Shown here piece after piece: positions 1-12,000 of a stretch of DNA of 23,615 bases. The stretch comes from Chlamydomonas sphaeroides. Lineage: Eukaryota; Chlorophyta; Chlorophyceae; Chlamydomonadales; Chlamydomonadaceae. Numbering within the stretch: the stretch's first letter is position 1; every line of letters starts with the position of its first letter. Position numbers and translations under genes: made by a program. Where the stretch lies: the NCBI GenBank assembly GCA_001662425.1, contig BDDC01000619.1, forward strand, positions 1 to 23,615. Reading direction: 5' to 3'. The notes below the pieces were generated by a model. It had not been told where the DNA came from and ran no database searches. It worked only from the letters and a program-made list of their open reading frames with translations.

Positions 1-2202
1 CCCCTGCTGGGCGGCGACTGGACCGCGGCGGTTGAGGCCGAGGCGGTGGCGGAGGCGGTGACCACGGCCGAGGCGCTGCTGTCGTACATGGCGCAGGCGG
101 GCGGCATGGAGGCGTGTGCCGGGCTGCTGTCGGCCGCGCTGCAGGGGCTGTGGGGCGTGCAGCCCGAGGATGCGGCGGCGGACACGAGCATGGACGGAAG
201 CGCGATGGCGGCGGCCAGCGCTGTGCACCGCAGCGCGCTCGCTCCCGCGGGCTGCTCAACGCACCACAGCGCAGCCGGCAGCAGCTACGATGAGGGCGCC
301 CGCGGCCGGGATAGCTCGGGCCTCTCCGGCCACAGCGACGCCACCCAGGGGCCTCTCGCGGACGGCTCGGTGCACGGGTCGCAGTGCCGAGACGGCGGGG
401 CCGAGGCCTCCTGCGCCAATAACGGCTCACGCCCGCCGCCCGCTGCGGCCTCGCGCCCAGCTGAGAGGCGCCAGGCCATGATCAACCGTTCCTACGACGG
501 CCTGGTGTGGGCCCTCATCCTGTTCAAGCACGTCATGGTGGGGCCGCTGCAGCACTGTGCCTCGCAAGCTCCGGACCGGCCGCGTGGGCCGGATCCTGCT
601 GCCGGCGCCCCTCCTCTGCGCTGGCCGCGCTCCCTCGCGTTCACAGTGCTGACTCTCCCCACTGCGCCGCCTCAACCCGGGGCCGTCCCCCGCAGATGAC
701 TCGCATGCTTCAGGCCATGTCCAAGACGCCCGCGCCGCACCTCCGGGCGTGCGTGGTCTTCATCGTTGTCGCGTCGCTGCCGCTGCTGCTCCTGCTGGCC
801 CTGCCCGCCTTCTACCGGGCCCACCGCACGGCCATCGCGCTGCTGCTCTACGAGCTGCCATGCCAGCTCTCAATGGTGCGCTTGCATTGCTTGGGTATTA
901 TCTGATCACCGCCGGTTGGCTAGGCCGACGCGAGGGCCCTCACGTCGAGGCCAAGTCGTCCAGCCATACAGCTAGCTGTCGTACGCCACGACCCTCGCTC
1001 GGTTGCCTGTCCTGCGCCCACCCTGCAGGCCTCGTCAGCGACCGGGCTGGTGCCTGTGTGCGACGGCTGCATGCCCCGCAGCTCCTCCGCCAAGGGCTTC
1101 GTCGCCGAGGTGGGGCGCCTTGCTTGCTCGCTGGCGCCAGGGCGGCCCCGGCCGAGCACTGTCCGGCCGCGCGCTATCCGGCGGGGGGCGCAGGACGGCC
1201 GCTGGCGCCTGGGCCACTGATGCCTTGAACGAACTTCAGCCGGCGGGACGAAATGCACATAGCCGATCACGGCCCTCCTCCCCACGCTTCGTGACGCAGA
1301 TCCTGTCGCAGCCGCTAGGCCTGCTAGGGCTTCACCCGGGCCTGGTGGCGGGCGTGCTGGGCCTACGCATCCTGTCCACACCCTTTGTCTTCCGCCGCAT
1401 GGCTGGCATGCCGCTGGCCGCATGCGCCGTCGTCTGTGCGCTGGTGGCTGCCGGGTCCGCCGCGTGTGCGATGGTGGTGCGGCTGGGTGCGGCGGTGGCG
1501 ACGGCGAGCTCCGGAAAGAGCTCCAAGGGCGAGTGAGGCGCGCGGCCGGCGGGGCTGGGTTGCCCGCCGTCCAAACGCGGTTCGGCATGCGGTTCGACCC
1601 CTGCGTGGATGGTCCTAGAGCTCACGCCTGTGTCGCGCACATCCGTGCAACTGTGTGAGCATGATACGTGCCACATCCTATGGCGTTCGTCACCGCGGTG
1701 AGGCGCCTCACGACAACAGGTCCGAGCCTGTGTTTCAGCATCCATCGGCACGCACACGGCGTGGGCCAGCGCCCCTGCTGTGGGTCGTTGGCAGCCCGCT
1801 CTGCCAGGCGCCTGCTGTCCCCCCTCAGCCGACGGCCAAGGGTTGGCCGCCTGCGGTGTGAAGAGCTGAGCCAGGACCAGCAGGATGCATCCGTAGCGGC
1901 CATCCAACCGACCACGTGGCCTTATACGTGGCACGCACAGCAGCCCTGCTGCCCCGTGCTTCCTGTCGCAGATCCTGTCGCAGCCGGGCCTGCTGGGCCT
2001 GCACCCGGGTCTTGTGGCGGGCGTGCTCAGCATGCGCCTCCTGTCCGTGCCGTTTGTGTTCCAGCGCACCGCCGGCATGCAGCTGGGCTCATGCGCCATC
2101 AGCTGTGCGCTGTCCGCTGCCGCATCTTCCGCGTGTGCCGTTGTGGTGCGGCTTGGAAGGGCCGGCGTGACGAATGGCCGCGACACGGGCAAGGGCGACT
2201 GA
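1..2202 (+). CDS. Unrecognised multi-pass membrane protein, 5' truncated, with duplicated last exon
   Basis: I do not recognise the family. The model is four exons: 1-537 (continues upstream of the window), 696-875, 1029-1109, then a terminal exon at either 1300-1536 or 1972-2202. All junctions are phase 0 with GT donors and CAG acceptors, giving about 343-345 residues in the window. The first exon is Ala/Gly/Ser-rich and low complexity, ending in a hydrophobic stretch (SYDGLVWALILFKHVM). Exon 2 encodes a strong membrane span rich in V, L and A (near 746-820) and a second hydrophobic segment. The terminal exon encodes two more hydrophobic stretches. This looks like an integral membrane protein with four or five spans. 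The first exon boundary (donor at 538) is the least certain. The gene is convergent with the giant coiled-coil gene and ends about 270 bp from its stop codon. No catalytic motif was seen, so no function is proposed. Confidence 0.55.
1300..2202 (+). repeat. Tandemly duplicated terminal coding exon (1300-1536 and 1972-2202)
   Basis: Two copies of the same last exon lie about 670 bp apart in direct orientation. Each is preceded by a CAG acceptor, is phase 0, begins ILSQP, shares the segment LLGLHPGLVAGVL, and ends in its own stop codon (1534-1536 and 2200-2202). Over the first 61 or so residues I count about 15 differences, roughly three-quarters identical; the hydrophilic tails (ending KSSKGE and DTGKGD) have diverged more. 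The differences are mostly conservative and neither copy has a frameshift, which argues that both are under selection. The 435 bp between them (1537-1971) shows no further exon and no TGTAA. A TGTAA signal lies only after the second copy. Confidence 0.8.
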
Positions 2203-2367
2203 AGCCGGAAGTACGGCCCGCTGAATCGCTGCACCCCCGCCCTCTATCTGTGCGCGTGGCGCCTGGTTGTACTGAGAGTCGTTGGGCGCCATGCTACCCA
2301 CACGGCCCGCTGGGGTAGGCCGCGCCATTTCTTGCCAGGCAGGTTGTGCACTAGTCTGCTACAATCG

Positions 2368-2372
2368 TGTAA
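2368..2372 (+). terminator. TGTAA polyadenylation signal, membrane-protein gene
   Basis: TGTAA lies 166 bp downstream of the second terminal exon's stop codon. TGTAA is the usual polyadenylation signal in chlorophycean green algae. Its position fits the 3' end of the + strand transcript that uses the distal terminal exon. Confidence 0.55.
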
Positions 2373-2402
2373 AGGCACGGAAGCCCTCCGCAACGGCAGC
2401 GC

Positions 2403-2407
2403 TTACA
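2403..2407 (-). terminator. TGTAA polyadenylation signal, giant coiled-coil gene
   Basis: TTACA on the + strand is TGTAA on the - strand, about 70 nt after the stop codon at 2476-2478. It faces the + strand TGTAA at 2368-2372 with 30 bp between them, so the two convergent transcripts should end almost on top of each other. Confidence 0.6.
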
Positions 2408-2475
2408 TTGGGTGTTGGGGACCCCCTGCGCACAGAGTGCTTGACATGCCAGCATCACGCCCGCCGGCTCGTGCA

Positions 2476-5400
2476 CTATTCCTTGTGCAACCCGCGCGCC
2501 TGAGCGTCCAGCGTTGTGGCGCCGCCCGCCGGCTGCTGCTGAGGCCCACGCCGCGACAGCTGCAGCTTTCGCGCCAGGCGTAGCACGTGCTGCAGCTGCG
2601 CCTCCAGCTGCCGCCGCCGGGGCTCCGAGCCAGACCGCCCACGCTGGCCGTTCTCTGACGACTCAGCGGCCACGAGGTCGGCACTGGCAGCGGCAGAGCA
2701 GGCGTCCCGATTGCCCAACGACGCCTCGCTCTGTTGTGGTTGCGCCAGGGGCTGCGTGTTCCGCCGCCGCCGCGGCTGCTGCCGCGCCGGCTGCAGCGGT
2801 GACGGAGGCATGCGGAAGGTGTGGTCTCTGTCAGGTTCCGCTTCACTCGCCGCCGTCTGAACGCCGGCGGGGCCTGCGCGCCGGTTGGCGGCGGCGGCGC
2901 TCGGTTGCGGCACGCTGCTCTTGGCGGCAGCGTGCTGGTGGCGCTGCTCGGCGCCTACCGAGCTGCGGCCGTCGAGGACGTTGCCCATCGCTGCCAGCGG
3001 CTGCCGAGCACCCACCCCACCGCCCGCCGTCTGCGCAACAGCAGTGGCGCAAGCCGCCGGCTCCCAGGTACCGGTTGCGTGCCGCTCGGCTGCCGGTTCC
3101 GGGTCGCCGGGTAGCGGCGCAGCGTCCGGCCCCGGCTCTGCTGTCGCCGCAGCGTCTGTGTCGATTGCACCCGCCAGGCGCAGCACGCCGCCCAGCTGCT
3201 GCTCGGTGGCGGTCCAGAGGCGCTGGAAGTCCTGGTGCAGCTCGCCGACTGGGGGAGGAGCCGGGAGGGGCGGACGGGAGTGCAGGGCACGCAGCGTGCG
3301 TTGAGGGCTCAGGTCCACGCGGACATCCCTAGCGTGGCTCTGCCTCCTGCGCCCTGCCGTGTCATGCCATGCAGCACGCACCTGGCTGGCCCGAGGCCAC
3401 CGACTCCAGCACCTGTGCAAAACGGCGCCCGCGTGTGTGGAGCTGCGGGGCCGAGGAACCAGGCAACGGGGCTGGGACGACGCGTGGAGACTCTCGCACC
3501 GGGCCCCGATGGCCAAGCTACGAAGAATGACCAGCGCGACTCAAGCAAGTTGTGGCCTGCAACATGAAAGAGAGCCAGGCCGACTCCCTTACCTGCAAGA
3601 AGACGTGTTTGAGCGCCCGCCGGACCTCCTCTACTTCCGCGCCCTGGCCCACAAGTCCGCTGCTCGTGGAAGCCTGCGTGGCGGGCCACCCGCGTGGTGC
3701 AGGGCCCAGGCTTGGCGCCGTGGCCGCTGCGCCGGCAGCCGCACGGCGGCGCTCCTCGAGCTGCGTCAGCCGTGCGACCAGTGGGCTCAGGCAGCCGGAC
3801 AGGGCCTCCACGCTGGAGCACAGCTCCGATAGGCAGCCGAAGACCACGCGCACGTGCTGCAGCGTCTGCGCAGGCAGGCCAGTCGGGTGGTGTTTGCGAG
3901 CACGGTCCGGGGACACACACCGTACGGCGGCTGCCTCGCCGCCAGCCCGCGGCCGCACCTGCGGGCTGGCGCCGCAGCTGCTGCCCACGCCGGCGCCCGC
4001 CACGGCAGTCAGCGGCCCCAGCGCGCTGTCTACGGCCTGGCGGGCCCGCAGCGACGCACGGCCCAGGCGCAGCGCCCGGGCGCACTCCGCCAGCAGCGCC
4101 CGCGCCTCGTCCACATCCGCCAGCAGCGCCTCGCGCGTGCGCTGCAGCGAGCAGCAGTCGGCGTCCAACGCGGCCCGCAGCTCGTCGGCGCCGTCTTGAC
4201 AGGAGGACAGGGCGCGCTGCGGGAGGCGGGCCGAGGACGTGTCATGGCCCGGCGCGATGAAGGGCTCAGCCTAGGGCCCGGGTGCTCGTCTTTCGGGTTC
4301 AAGTGCCTAGTCACGCGCTGAGCAGCACCCGCTGCCGTACCTCCAGGTGCGAAGTGCTGTCCCTGGCCTGATGTTGCAGCGCGGCACACGAGGCCGCCAG
4401 CTGCCGCTCCCGGGCGAGCAGGTCCGCCACGCGGGCCGTGCGCGCCTCGGCGAGCGCCTCCGCCTCGGCCGCCTGGCAGCGCAGCGACGCGACCCTCGAC
4501 ATTAGCTCGGACGCCTGCGCCTGCAGCGCCGACAGGTGCTGCGACGCGGCGGCAGCCCGGCTGCGTGGAACCAGCCCATCTCCACCCGCGACGTCGTCCG
4601 TCTGGCAAGCTGCGCTGGCTGTGGCCCCCCTTGCGGGAGGGAAGCGCACGCCAAGGCCATGGCTTGCAGGGAGGGCGAGGCCGGTGTCTGGAGCTGTTCG
4701 ACCTGAGAGCTGCAGGGCCTTGCGGCCGCGTGCGGCGCCGGCCAGGGCTTCAAGATGGGACCGGCGGTGCGGCCAGGCGGGCAGTAGCACGCTGTACGAG
4801 CTGGTAGTGCTGAGGCTGAACGCATCGCTGAAGTCGTCCGACTCCTCGGCCCCGGTCCGCATAGCCGCGGCCGCCGCCACCTGGAGGAGGCGCGCGGACG
4901 GCTGTGCGCGCTGCCGCTGGCGGCGCTGCTGCCGCTCCTGCTGCAGACGAGACCATGTCCAGCGAGGCAAGCCCGGTGCGGCCTCGGTGACAGCCCCGCT
5001 GTCCCCGTCCTCACAACCCGAGCCTTCGCCAGCTACTTCACTGCTGCTCTCACCGCTGGCGCCATCACGGTATCCACTCGGGCTGCCCTGCCCGGCCGCC
5101 GTCAGCACAGCCAGCACCCGCTGCACCGCCTTTTGCACGGTAGCGTTGCCGTGCCGCCGGGAAGGCTGAAGCTGCTCATCGGACGACGCATCGCGCGGCG
5201 ACGGCAGCTCGTACATAGGGGCCGGCTCCAGGGAACCTAGACCAGCGGCATCGTCGAGATCAACCGCCGCCAGCCTCCGGCACGTACGCTGCGCCTGCGC
5301 GTCCGCCAGCTCGGCCTGCGCGCGAGACAACTCGTCCCGCGCCGCGTCCAGCTCCTCACCGCGGCGCTCCAGGCGCTGCTGGCACTCGTGCAGCTGGCCG

Positions 5401-6081
5401 CGTAGCACGCACATCAGCCGGGCGTCCGCCTGCGCCTGCTGCGCCACCCGCAGCCGCACCTCCTCCTCACTCAGCCCGGCCGGGGCCGCTGCCGCGGCAC
5501 GAGCGGACGCGAGCTCGCCCTCCAGCGAAGTCACCTGCGGGCAGCGCACAGGCGGCAAAGTGGCGCGTCCCCTTTGCAGCGACTGAGCATGCGGCTAGCT
5601 AGGCACGCACGACTCGCAGCTGGACGGCAACTTGAGCCCGCTGCAGATGGGGCCACCGCACGTGCTGCTGTGCAGCCGAATGGCGCGCCTCGACTGTCGT
5701 GAGGCGCGCGCGCAGCCGCTGCAGGTCGTCAGCCTGCGTTGCGCACTGCTTGTCCAGGGCGGCGCAGCGCTCCTGTAGCAGCCGCAGCTCGGGCTCAGCA
5801 GGGTGCGCCTTCGGGGCCACTAGGGCGGCGGCGGTGGCGGCGGCAGGTTCCAGGCCAGGGCCTGGGGCCACGGCGAGGGCGCTGCTGGGGCGCTGCTGCA
5901 GCTGCTGCTGCGAGCGCATCACCAGGAGCTGCGCCTGGAAGCTGGACGCCTGCTGCGTGGCCCGCAGCGCCTCCTGCACCGCCTCCCGCGCCTGCTCCTC
6001 GGCGGCCGCCAGATCGCGCTGGCAGGCGCGCAGGTCGGCAGTCGTCTGCTCCGCTGCCGCCTGCAACCGCTCCTGCTCCAC
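2476..6081 (-). other. Giant protein, C-terminal region (residues ~2657-3669, exons 30-34)
   Basis: Exon 30 is coil with an Ala/Pro-rich break. Exon 31 (5534-4341) opens with coil, passes into a long acidic, Ser/Gly-rich linker (about 5250-4960), has a Ser/Thr/Asp-rich patch near 4830-4790, then an isolated ACQTDD motif (4596-4604, about residue 3107), and returns to coil. Exon 32 is helical with a Cys-containing linker. Exon 33 is only 31 nt. Exon 34 is mostly Pro/Ala/Gln-rich and low complexity, includes two weak QT motifs (VAQTAG at 3025-3033 and GVQTAA at 2851-2859), and ends in a short basic helix (LEAQLQHVLRLARKLQLSRR) before the stop at 2476-2478. Confidence 0.65.
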
Positions 6082-9000
6082 CTGCGGAATGGTGCCCATG
6101 GGGATGGGGGCCATCACAGCACCGCCGAAGGGCGCAATGCATAGCAACTCAACACAGGCTGCCCATGGCCCGACCACGACACACTTCGCGGCCCTCAGAC
6201 CCCCACCTTGAGCTGTGCCTCCAGCTCCTGGTAGCCCTCGTGCACCGCACTCAGCCGCTGCGCCTCGCCGTCCCGCTGCGCACGCAGCTCGGCCTCGTGC
6301 TGCTGCTGCAGGGCCGCCAGCTGGGACCGCAGCTGCGCACATGCCGCCGCCTGCTGCTCCAGCTGCTCCTGAGTCGGCCACGCGCTCTCCGTCTGCACGC
6401 TGGCGCCGCAGCCCGGGGCCTCGGAGGCAGCCTCAGTCTGCGCAACCGCATCGAGGACGTCCGCTGCAGCCTCCGTTTGCGCAGCCGCATCACACCCCAG
6501 CACTGCGGCAGGCTCGTCTGTCTGGGACGCCGAGTGCTGGAGCGGATCTGCCGCCAGGGCCTCGGTCTGCGATGCGGCATTCTGGAGCATGATGGGGCCT
6601 CCAACATCCGTCTGAGCTGCCGCCTGCCGTACGGTAGCGGCATCACACTGCGCAAAGGCGTCGCGCAGCTGAGCTGTCACGGGGGAGTCCGTTTGGGCGC
6701 TGCTGTCATGCGCCTCCACCTCCGGCCCCGGCTCCGGTGCGTCCGTCTGCACCGACGCCCAGCGCATGGCGGCAGCGGACGTCTGGCAGCCCGCCGCCGT
6801 CACATCTGCAGCCGCCTGCACACCCACCGCCCTGCCGGCAGCGGGCGCCGGCTGAGCTGCTGCGCGCTCCGCTTGCGCGGCCTGCAGCGCGCGCCGAAGC
6901 TGCTGCTCATCGTGCTGAGCGTCGGACAACTGCGCCTGCAGCTCGTCCGCGCGCTTCTGTGCGGCGCGGGCGCGCTGCTCGAAGGAGGCGGCATCGCGCT
7001 CGGCCTTCATCACGCGGGCGGCCACGTCGCCGACGTAACTCTGCAGCTTCAGCAGCTCTGCAGTAGCCGCGGACGCGGTGGCGGCCGTGCTGGCGATGCT
7101 GCCGGCGCAGGACGCGACAGGAGACATGACCGCACCGACTTTGCAGTTGGGCGTGGCGCCGGCGCTGCGGTTGCCCGCGATTTGGCCTGCGGAGCGGCGT
7201 GCGCGGGTGCTGGACTGCACGGCGCTGCGCTGGGGCGAGCCGCGGCCAGCTGACGCTGGTGGCGCCGCCGAGGTCGGCGTCGCGGCCTGCCGCATGTCCG
7301 CGGGCGAGCCATGCGCGACGCGCGCAGCTGGCTGCACCGCGTCGTCGGCGTCGCCGACCCATGCGCCCAGCTGGCCCCTCAGTGCCTGGATCTGGGCGTA
7401 CATGAGCAGCAGCTGCTGCTCCTGCTCGCTGGACGCCGCCACTAACTGGGACTCGAGGGACCCGACCTGGCGCTCCAGGTCGGACCGGTCAAGCAGCGCC
7501 GAGCGTAGCTGGCCCTGCGGTTGTTGCGGGGAAAGAGAAAAGGGCCGTGTTGGACGAAACCGCAAGCATTCCGGTTGCTTGAGGCGCTGGCGAGTGGCTG
7601 AAGCCGCACCTGCAGGACCGCCAGGTGCTGCTCCAGGGCAGCCCGGTCCGACATGGCCCGCAGCAACTGGGCATAGGCGTCCGCGTCTGGATGGAAGGGC
7701 TGCGGCCCTGCGGGCTCAGAGCTGGACTCGCCGTCCGCCTGGCTTGCTGCATGCACCACCACCGCCTGCGCACGGTGAGCTTGCGCGGGCTCGCCGCCTG
7801 CTGGCAGCTCGGCCTGCCCATTGATCCAGGCGCCGTCCGTTTGGACGCCGCAGTCCTGAGCCTCGTGCGCGGCTGGTGGCGCCGACACGGTGGTCTCGGG
7901 GCTGATGCTGACGGCGGCCGTCAGCTCGGCGGCGAGGGCCCGCGCCGGACGCCGCCACAGTTGCGCCTGCTCCTGCTCCTGCTCGCGCTGCGCCTGCACG
8001 TGTTGCAGGAGGTCCACTGCGTCCAGCGCCATACCGCGCAGGCGATCCACCTCGGCCTGCGAAGAGACGGACGGGCGCGGCAGCCATGCCAGTCACACAA
8101 CGGCCTGCCAGGGCCAGCATGGGCCAAGCTTGAAGCCTAGCGCACGACTTGCCTGCAGCTGCTCGACGGCATCCCCCTGCTGCTGCGCCCTGTCGTCCGC
8201 GACACGCAGCGCAGCCGCCGCCTCCTGCAGCTCCGTGAACGCGGCGTCGCGCTGCTGGCGGAGGGCCTCGCAGTCGCCTGCCAGCTGCTTCAGGGCCTCC
8301 TGCCTCAGCTGGTCATGCTCGAGACCGGAGGTCTCGGCGGCCGCCAACGCCAGGGCAGTTTGCTCTAGCTGCGCAACGCAGCCGGCATGCTCGGCCTGCG
8401 CGAGAGCGGGAGGAGACAGTAACGACACTGGCGTGCGGTGCTGCCCCTGGCCTGTGCGATGCCAGATGCCATCCAGCGCCGGCCCCGGGCCTGTCCCGTA
8501 CCTCAAGTTGGGCTACCTGCGCCTCGCGCTCGTGCAGCTCTGCCCGCAGCTCGCCGACCAGTGCGCCGTGGTCATGCTCCAGCTCTTGCAGCTGGGCGCG
8601 AAGCTGCTCAACCTCCACCAACGTGGCAGCCTGTACGGAGGGTGGCATGGACAACATCTATAGCGCCCTTTCCTTGAGCCTGACTCTTTCCTATTGAGGT
8701 CCACTTGCTACTCATGTCGCCCACCTGTTCAGGGCCGTCCTTGACACCGGCGCACTCCGGAGCCTCAGCCTCGGCGCCTGCCAGGGCCAAGCGTAGCTGC
8801 TCGACCTCTGTCTCCACCGACGCAAGCCTGACCACCAGCTCCGACGCCTTTAGCTGCTGCTGCGCGCCCCCCTTCTTCGCCGCGTCGAGCTGGGCCTCCA
8901 GCTCGGCGGCCTCGCTTTGAAAGTGGGCACACGTCTCCTGAGCTGCCTGCAGCTCCTGCTGGCGCCGCTCGAGCTCGCGCGTGGCCTCATTGCCGACGAG

Positions 9001-12000
9001 CACAGCCGCACTGAGCTGCTCAGCAAGCTGTCCAGCCTCGGCCTGCAGCCGAGCACACGCCTCCTGGGCCTCCACCAGAGCTGCGGCAGCACTCCGACAT
9101 TCGGTCTCTGCCATGGCCCTGGCCGCGGACAATTCCGCGATCTGCATTGTACGCTGCTCGGCGGAATCCCGGGCCTCGGTCAGCTCGCCAGCCAGGCGCT
9201 GAGCCTCAGCGGCCGCCTGTTGTCGGCTTGCGGCTGCCTCCGCCAGCTGCGCCGACATCGCCTGCACCTTGGCGCGCTGACCCTCGACCTCGGCCTCCGC
9301 CGCACCTAGCGCCGTCGCCGCGGCGGCGCCCTCGGCGCGCGCCTCGTCGAGTGCCGCTTCCAGGGCCGCCAGGTCACCGGCGTGCTGGCGCTTGAGGGCT
9401 TGCGTTGCCGCAGCCTGCTGCTGCGCCTGCTGGCGCAGTGCGGCTTGGTGCTCGGCCTCCAGCTCCTGCAGCTGCTCTTGAAGCGACGACGCCTGAGCCT
9501 GTAGCACGGCGCAGTGCTGCCGCTCGCGCTCGCACTCCTGGCGCGTGTCGCCCAGGCGGGCGGCATGGGCCTCGACCTGGTCGGCGGCCTGCGTGGGATA
9601 CGAGTTGTTGCTCAGGTGCGTGGACCAGTCGTGAAATGGGGTCCTGGCCGGGTCCTGGCCGGGAGCACTCCGATGAAGTTGCGGGAGCTGCTTGCCTGTT
9701 CATGGGCGAGGCGGGCCTGGTCCTCGGCGTGCTGCAGCCGCATAGCTGCAAGCTGCGCCTGGTGCCTCGCCTCTGCCTCTGCCGCCTGCGCGGCGTGCGC
9801 CTGCTGCTGAGCGGAGCGGACCTGGTGCAAATAGACGCGCGAGCCGGGGTTACCACAGCGTGATGGGAAGGATGCAGAGGTTGTAGACTGCCCTTGGTGC
9901 AAGGGTGTAAGCCCTCACACAACGCACCAGGGCCCTCAGCTCGGACAGCTCCGCCACCAGCTCCGCCTCCTTGGCGCCCTGCACCGCGCGAGCTTGTGCC
10001 GCCACGAGCCGCTGCTCCGCATCCGCAGCCTGCGAGAATCATGTGGGTCAGCTCGCTGATCGCCTGCTGCAGAGTCCACGCGGCTTGCGCCAGAAGCCTG
10101 CAAGCTTGTGCCGCGCTGCCGCACCTGCTGTCGCCGCACCGAGACGTCGTGCTCGGCCGCGACCTGCTGCCGCCGCAGCTCCGCACACGCCGCCGTCAGC
10201 CGCGCCTCGTCCGCGCACGCGACAGCGATGCGCAGCTGCAGGGCGTGTAGCTCGCGCCGCGCCTCCGCCAGCTGCGCGGGCGTGCCCTGCCACACGTGCG
10301 GCACGTGGTCGTGCCGGGCCACAAGAGCCCCCTCGCCAACGGGCGAGACGGCCCCGCCGAGTGTGAGCGCGTCCTGCGCTGGGGCTCCATCGTGCACCAC
10401 CACCGCGCGCTGGCGGCTGCGGCCGACAGGTGTGACCAGGGCATCCGTCCGGGCTGCGGACTCGGCCAGCGCGGCGGCGCGCTGCAGCTCTGCGACCTGG
10501 GCCTGCGGAATGCCGGGACAGCGCTGGGCTAACACAACGCTTGCAATAGGCCCGCAACACAACAATAGGAACGTCAGCGTGTCAATGTGCCTAACACACC
10601 TGCAGCCTAGACACCTCGGCTTGGAACTCGGCGGCTGCCGTTTGCCGCGCGCTGTGTGCTGACGTGGCCGCTGCCAGCTCCACCTTGCACTGCTGCAGCT
10701 GGCGCCGCTCAGCCGCCCAGCCCTCCTCAGCCGCGGCTGCAGCCTGCTGCGAGACGCGCAGCTGCTGTTCCAGCACCGCGCCGCGCTCCAGCGCCTCCGT
10801 CAGGGCCGCCCGCGCCTGGCCCGCTGAGGACGAGACCTCGCATGTCTGGTCTTGGGGTACGTCACTGAGGACCGCAGTGCGTGCGGTCCGGGCCTCTGCA
10901 AGCGCGTTCTCCGCTTCCGCGACGCTGACACGCAGGTCGTCAAGCTGCTTGCCAAGCTTCTGAGCCGCTAGCTGCTGCTCTGAGTGGCTGGCTTCCTGCG
11001 CTGCCGCCTGCTGCTGCAGGTCGCGCAGGCGCTGCTGGGCGGCCTCCTCTCCGCCCACCAGCACAGCCACGCGGCCCTGCAGTGCCGCCTGCTGTGCCTT
11101 GAGCTGCTCCACCTTGCCCTTGCCTACGGGCAATTGTGCGCAGCCGAGCGTCATGGGACAGAACCCCATGTGTAAACCCCGGACGACCACTTCCAAAAAC
11201 CAAATCGCAGCGCGTTGCCTCACCCTTGTCGTACTGCGTCTTAACCGCGAGCAGCTGCGCGGCAGCCTCCTCTAGCTGCGCCCTTGCCATCGCGCCCTGC
11301 TTGCGCAGCGCGGCGTGCTCCTCGAGCAGCTCAGAGTGAAGCTCTTGTTGCCGGGCGACCTGCAGGGACGCATCCAGTAGAAGATTTGGGTTGAGTTCTA
11401 CGGGATCCGGCTACTCGAACACGCACACGCAACCCAGAGGCTCGCCCGGCCTGGTCCCGCACCGCACCTGCGCCTGCAAGTTGCGCAACTGCTGCGCGGC
11501 CTCCTGAACCTGTGCTTGAGCGGCGTCAACAATTGCAGCGGGGCCGTTCGCGATTTGGTCCTTGCGTGCGGCTGCTGCAGACGCCGAGCTGCGACCGCTG
11601 CGCTGCTGGGCGCCCTCGGGCTGCCGGTCCCCGCTGCCGTCCCCAGCTTCGCTGTTGGTGTCGCGCTGGCGCTGCACCATGCGCGCCGCGTGCAAGTCCT
11701 GCTGCATCGCCTCGAGCTGCCGCCGCAGCCCCGCCGCAGCCCCGCGCTCGCGCTGCAGGCTCTCCTCCAGGCCACTGCACTCCTCCTGGCCCGCCGCAAG
11801 CCGGGCCTTGCACCGGCTCAGCTGGTGCTGCGATGCGTTCAGTTCCTGCTGTAGGTCCTCCACCTGTATCGGCAACAACAAATCAAAGCGAGCGTAGAAT
11901 GGTCAGAGCTGTATGACAGGCAGGGATGCCGGTCGCCGCCTGCCTAGCTCACCTTGGCCTTCCACACGTGAACCGCGGCGGTGGACGCCAGCGGGCCCTC

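Noticed and set aside
1537..1971. Possible extra exon of the membrane-protein gene between the duplicated exons
   Set aside because: No hydrophobic or frame-consistent segment with splice sites was found. It is best read as intron for the distal isoform or 3' untranslated region for the proximal one.
2514..3332. + strand open frame of about 270 codons rich in Ala, Arg and Pro
   Set aside because: It is a shadow of the last exon of the giant gene in GC-rich sequence; no splice or start context and no recognisable domain.
6387..6785. CRISPR-like or regulatory DNA repeat reading of the 45-bp periodic CGTCTG pattern
   Set aside because: Spacing is always a multiple of three and conservation follows the QT[D/E] codons, so it is a coding repeat in a eukaryotic gene.
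5739..7253. Long + strand open frame (about 504 codons) opposite the QT array, plus many similar long frames
   Set aside because: It is antisense to exons 29 and 30 of the giant gene, whose splice sites and phases agree over the whole gene. High GC makes stop codons rare, and its Leu/Arg-rich composition is the mirror of Gln/Ala-rich coil.
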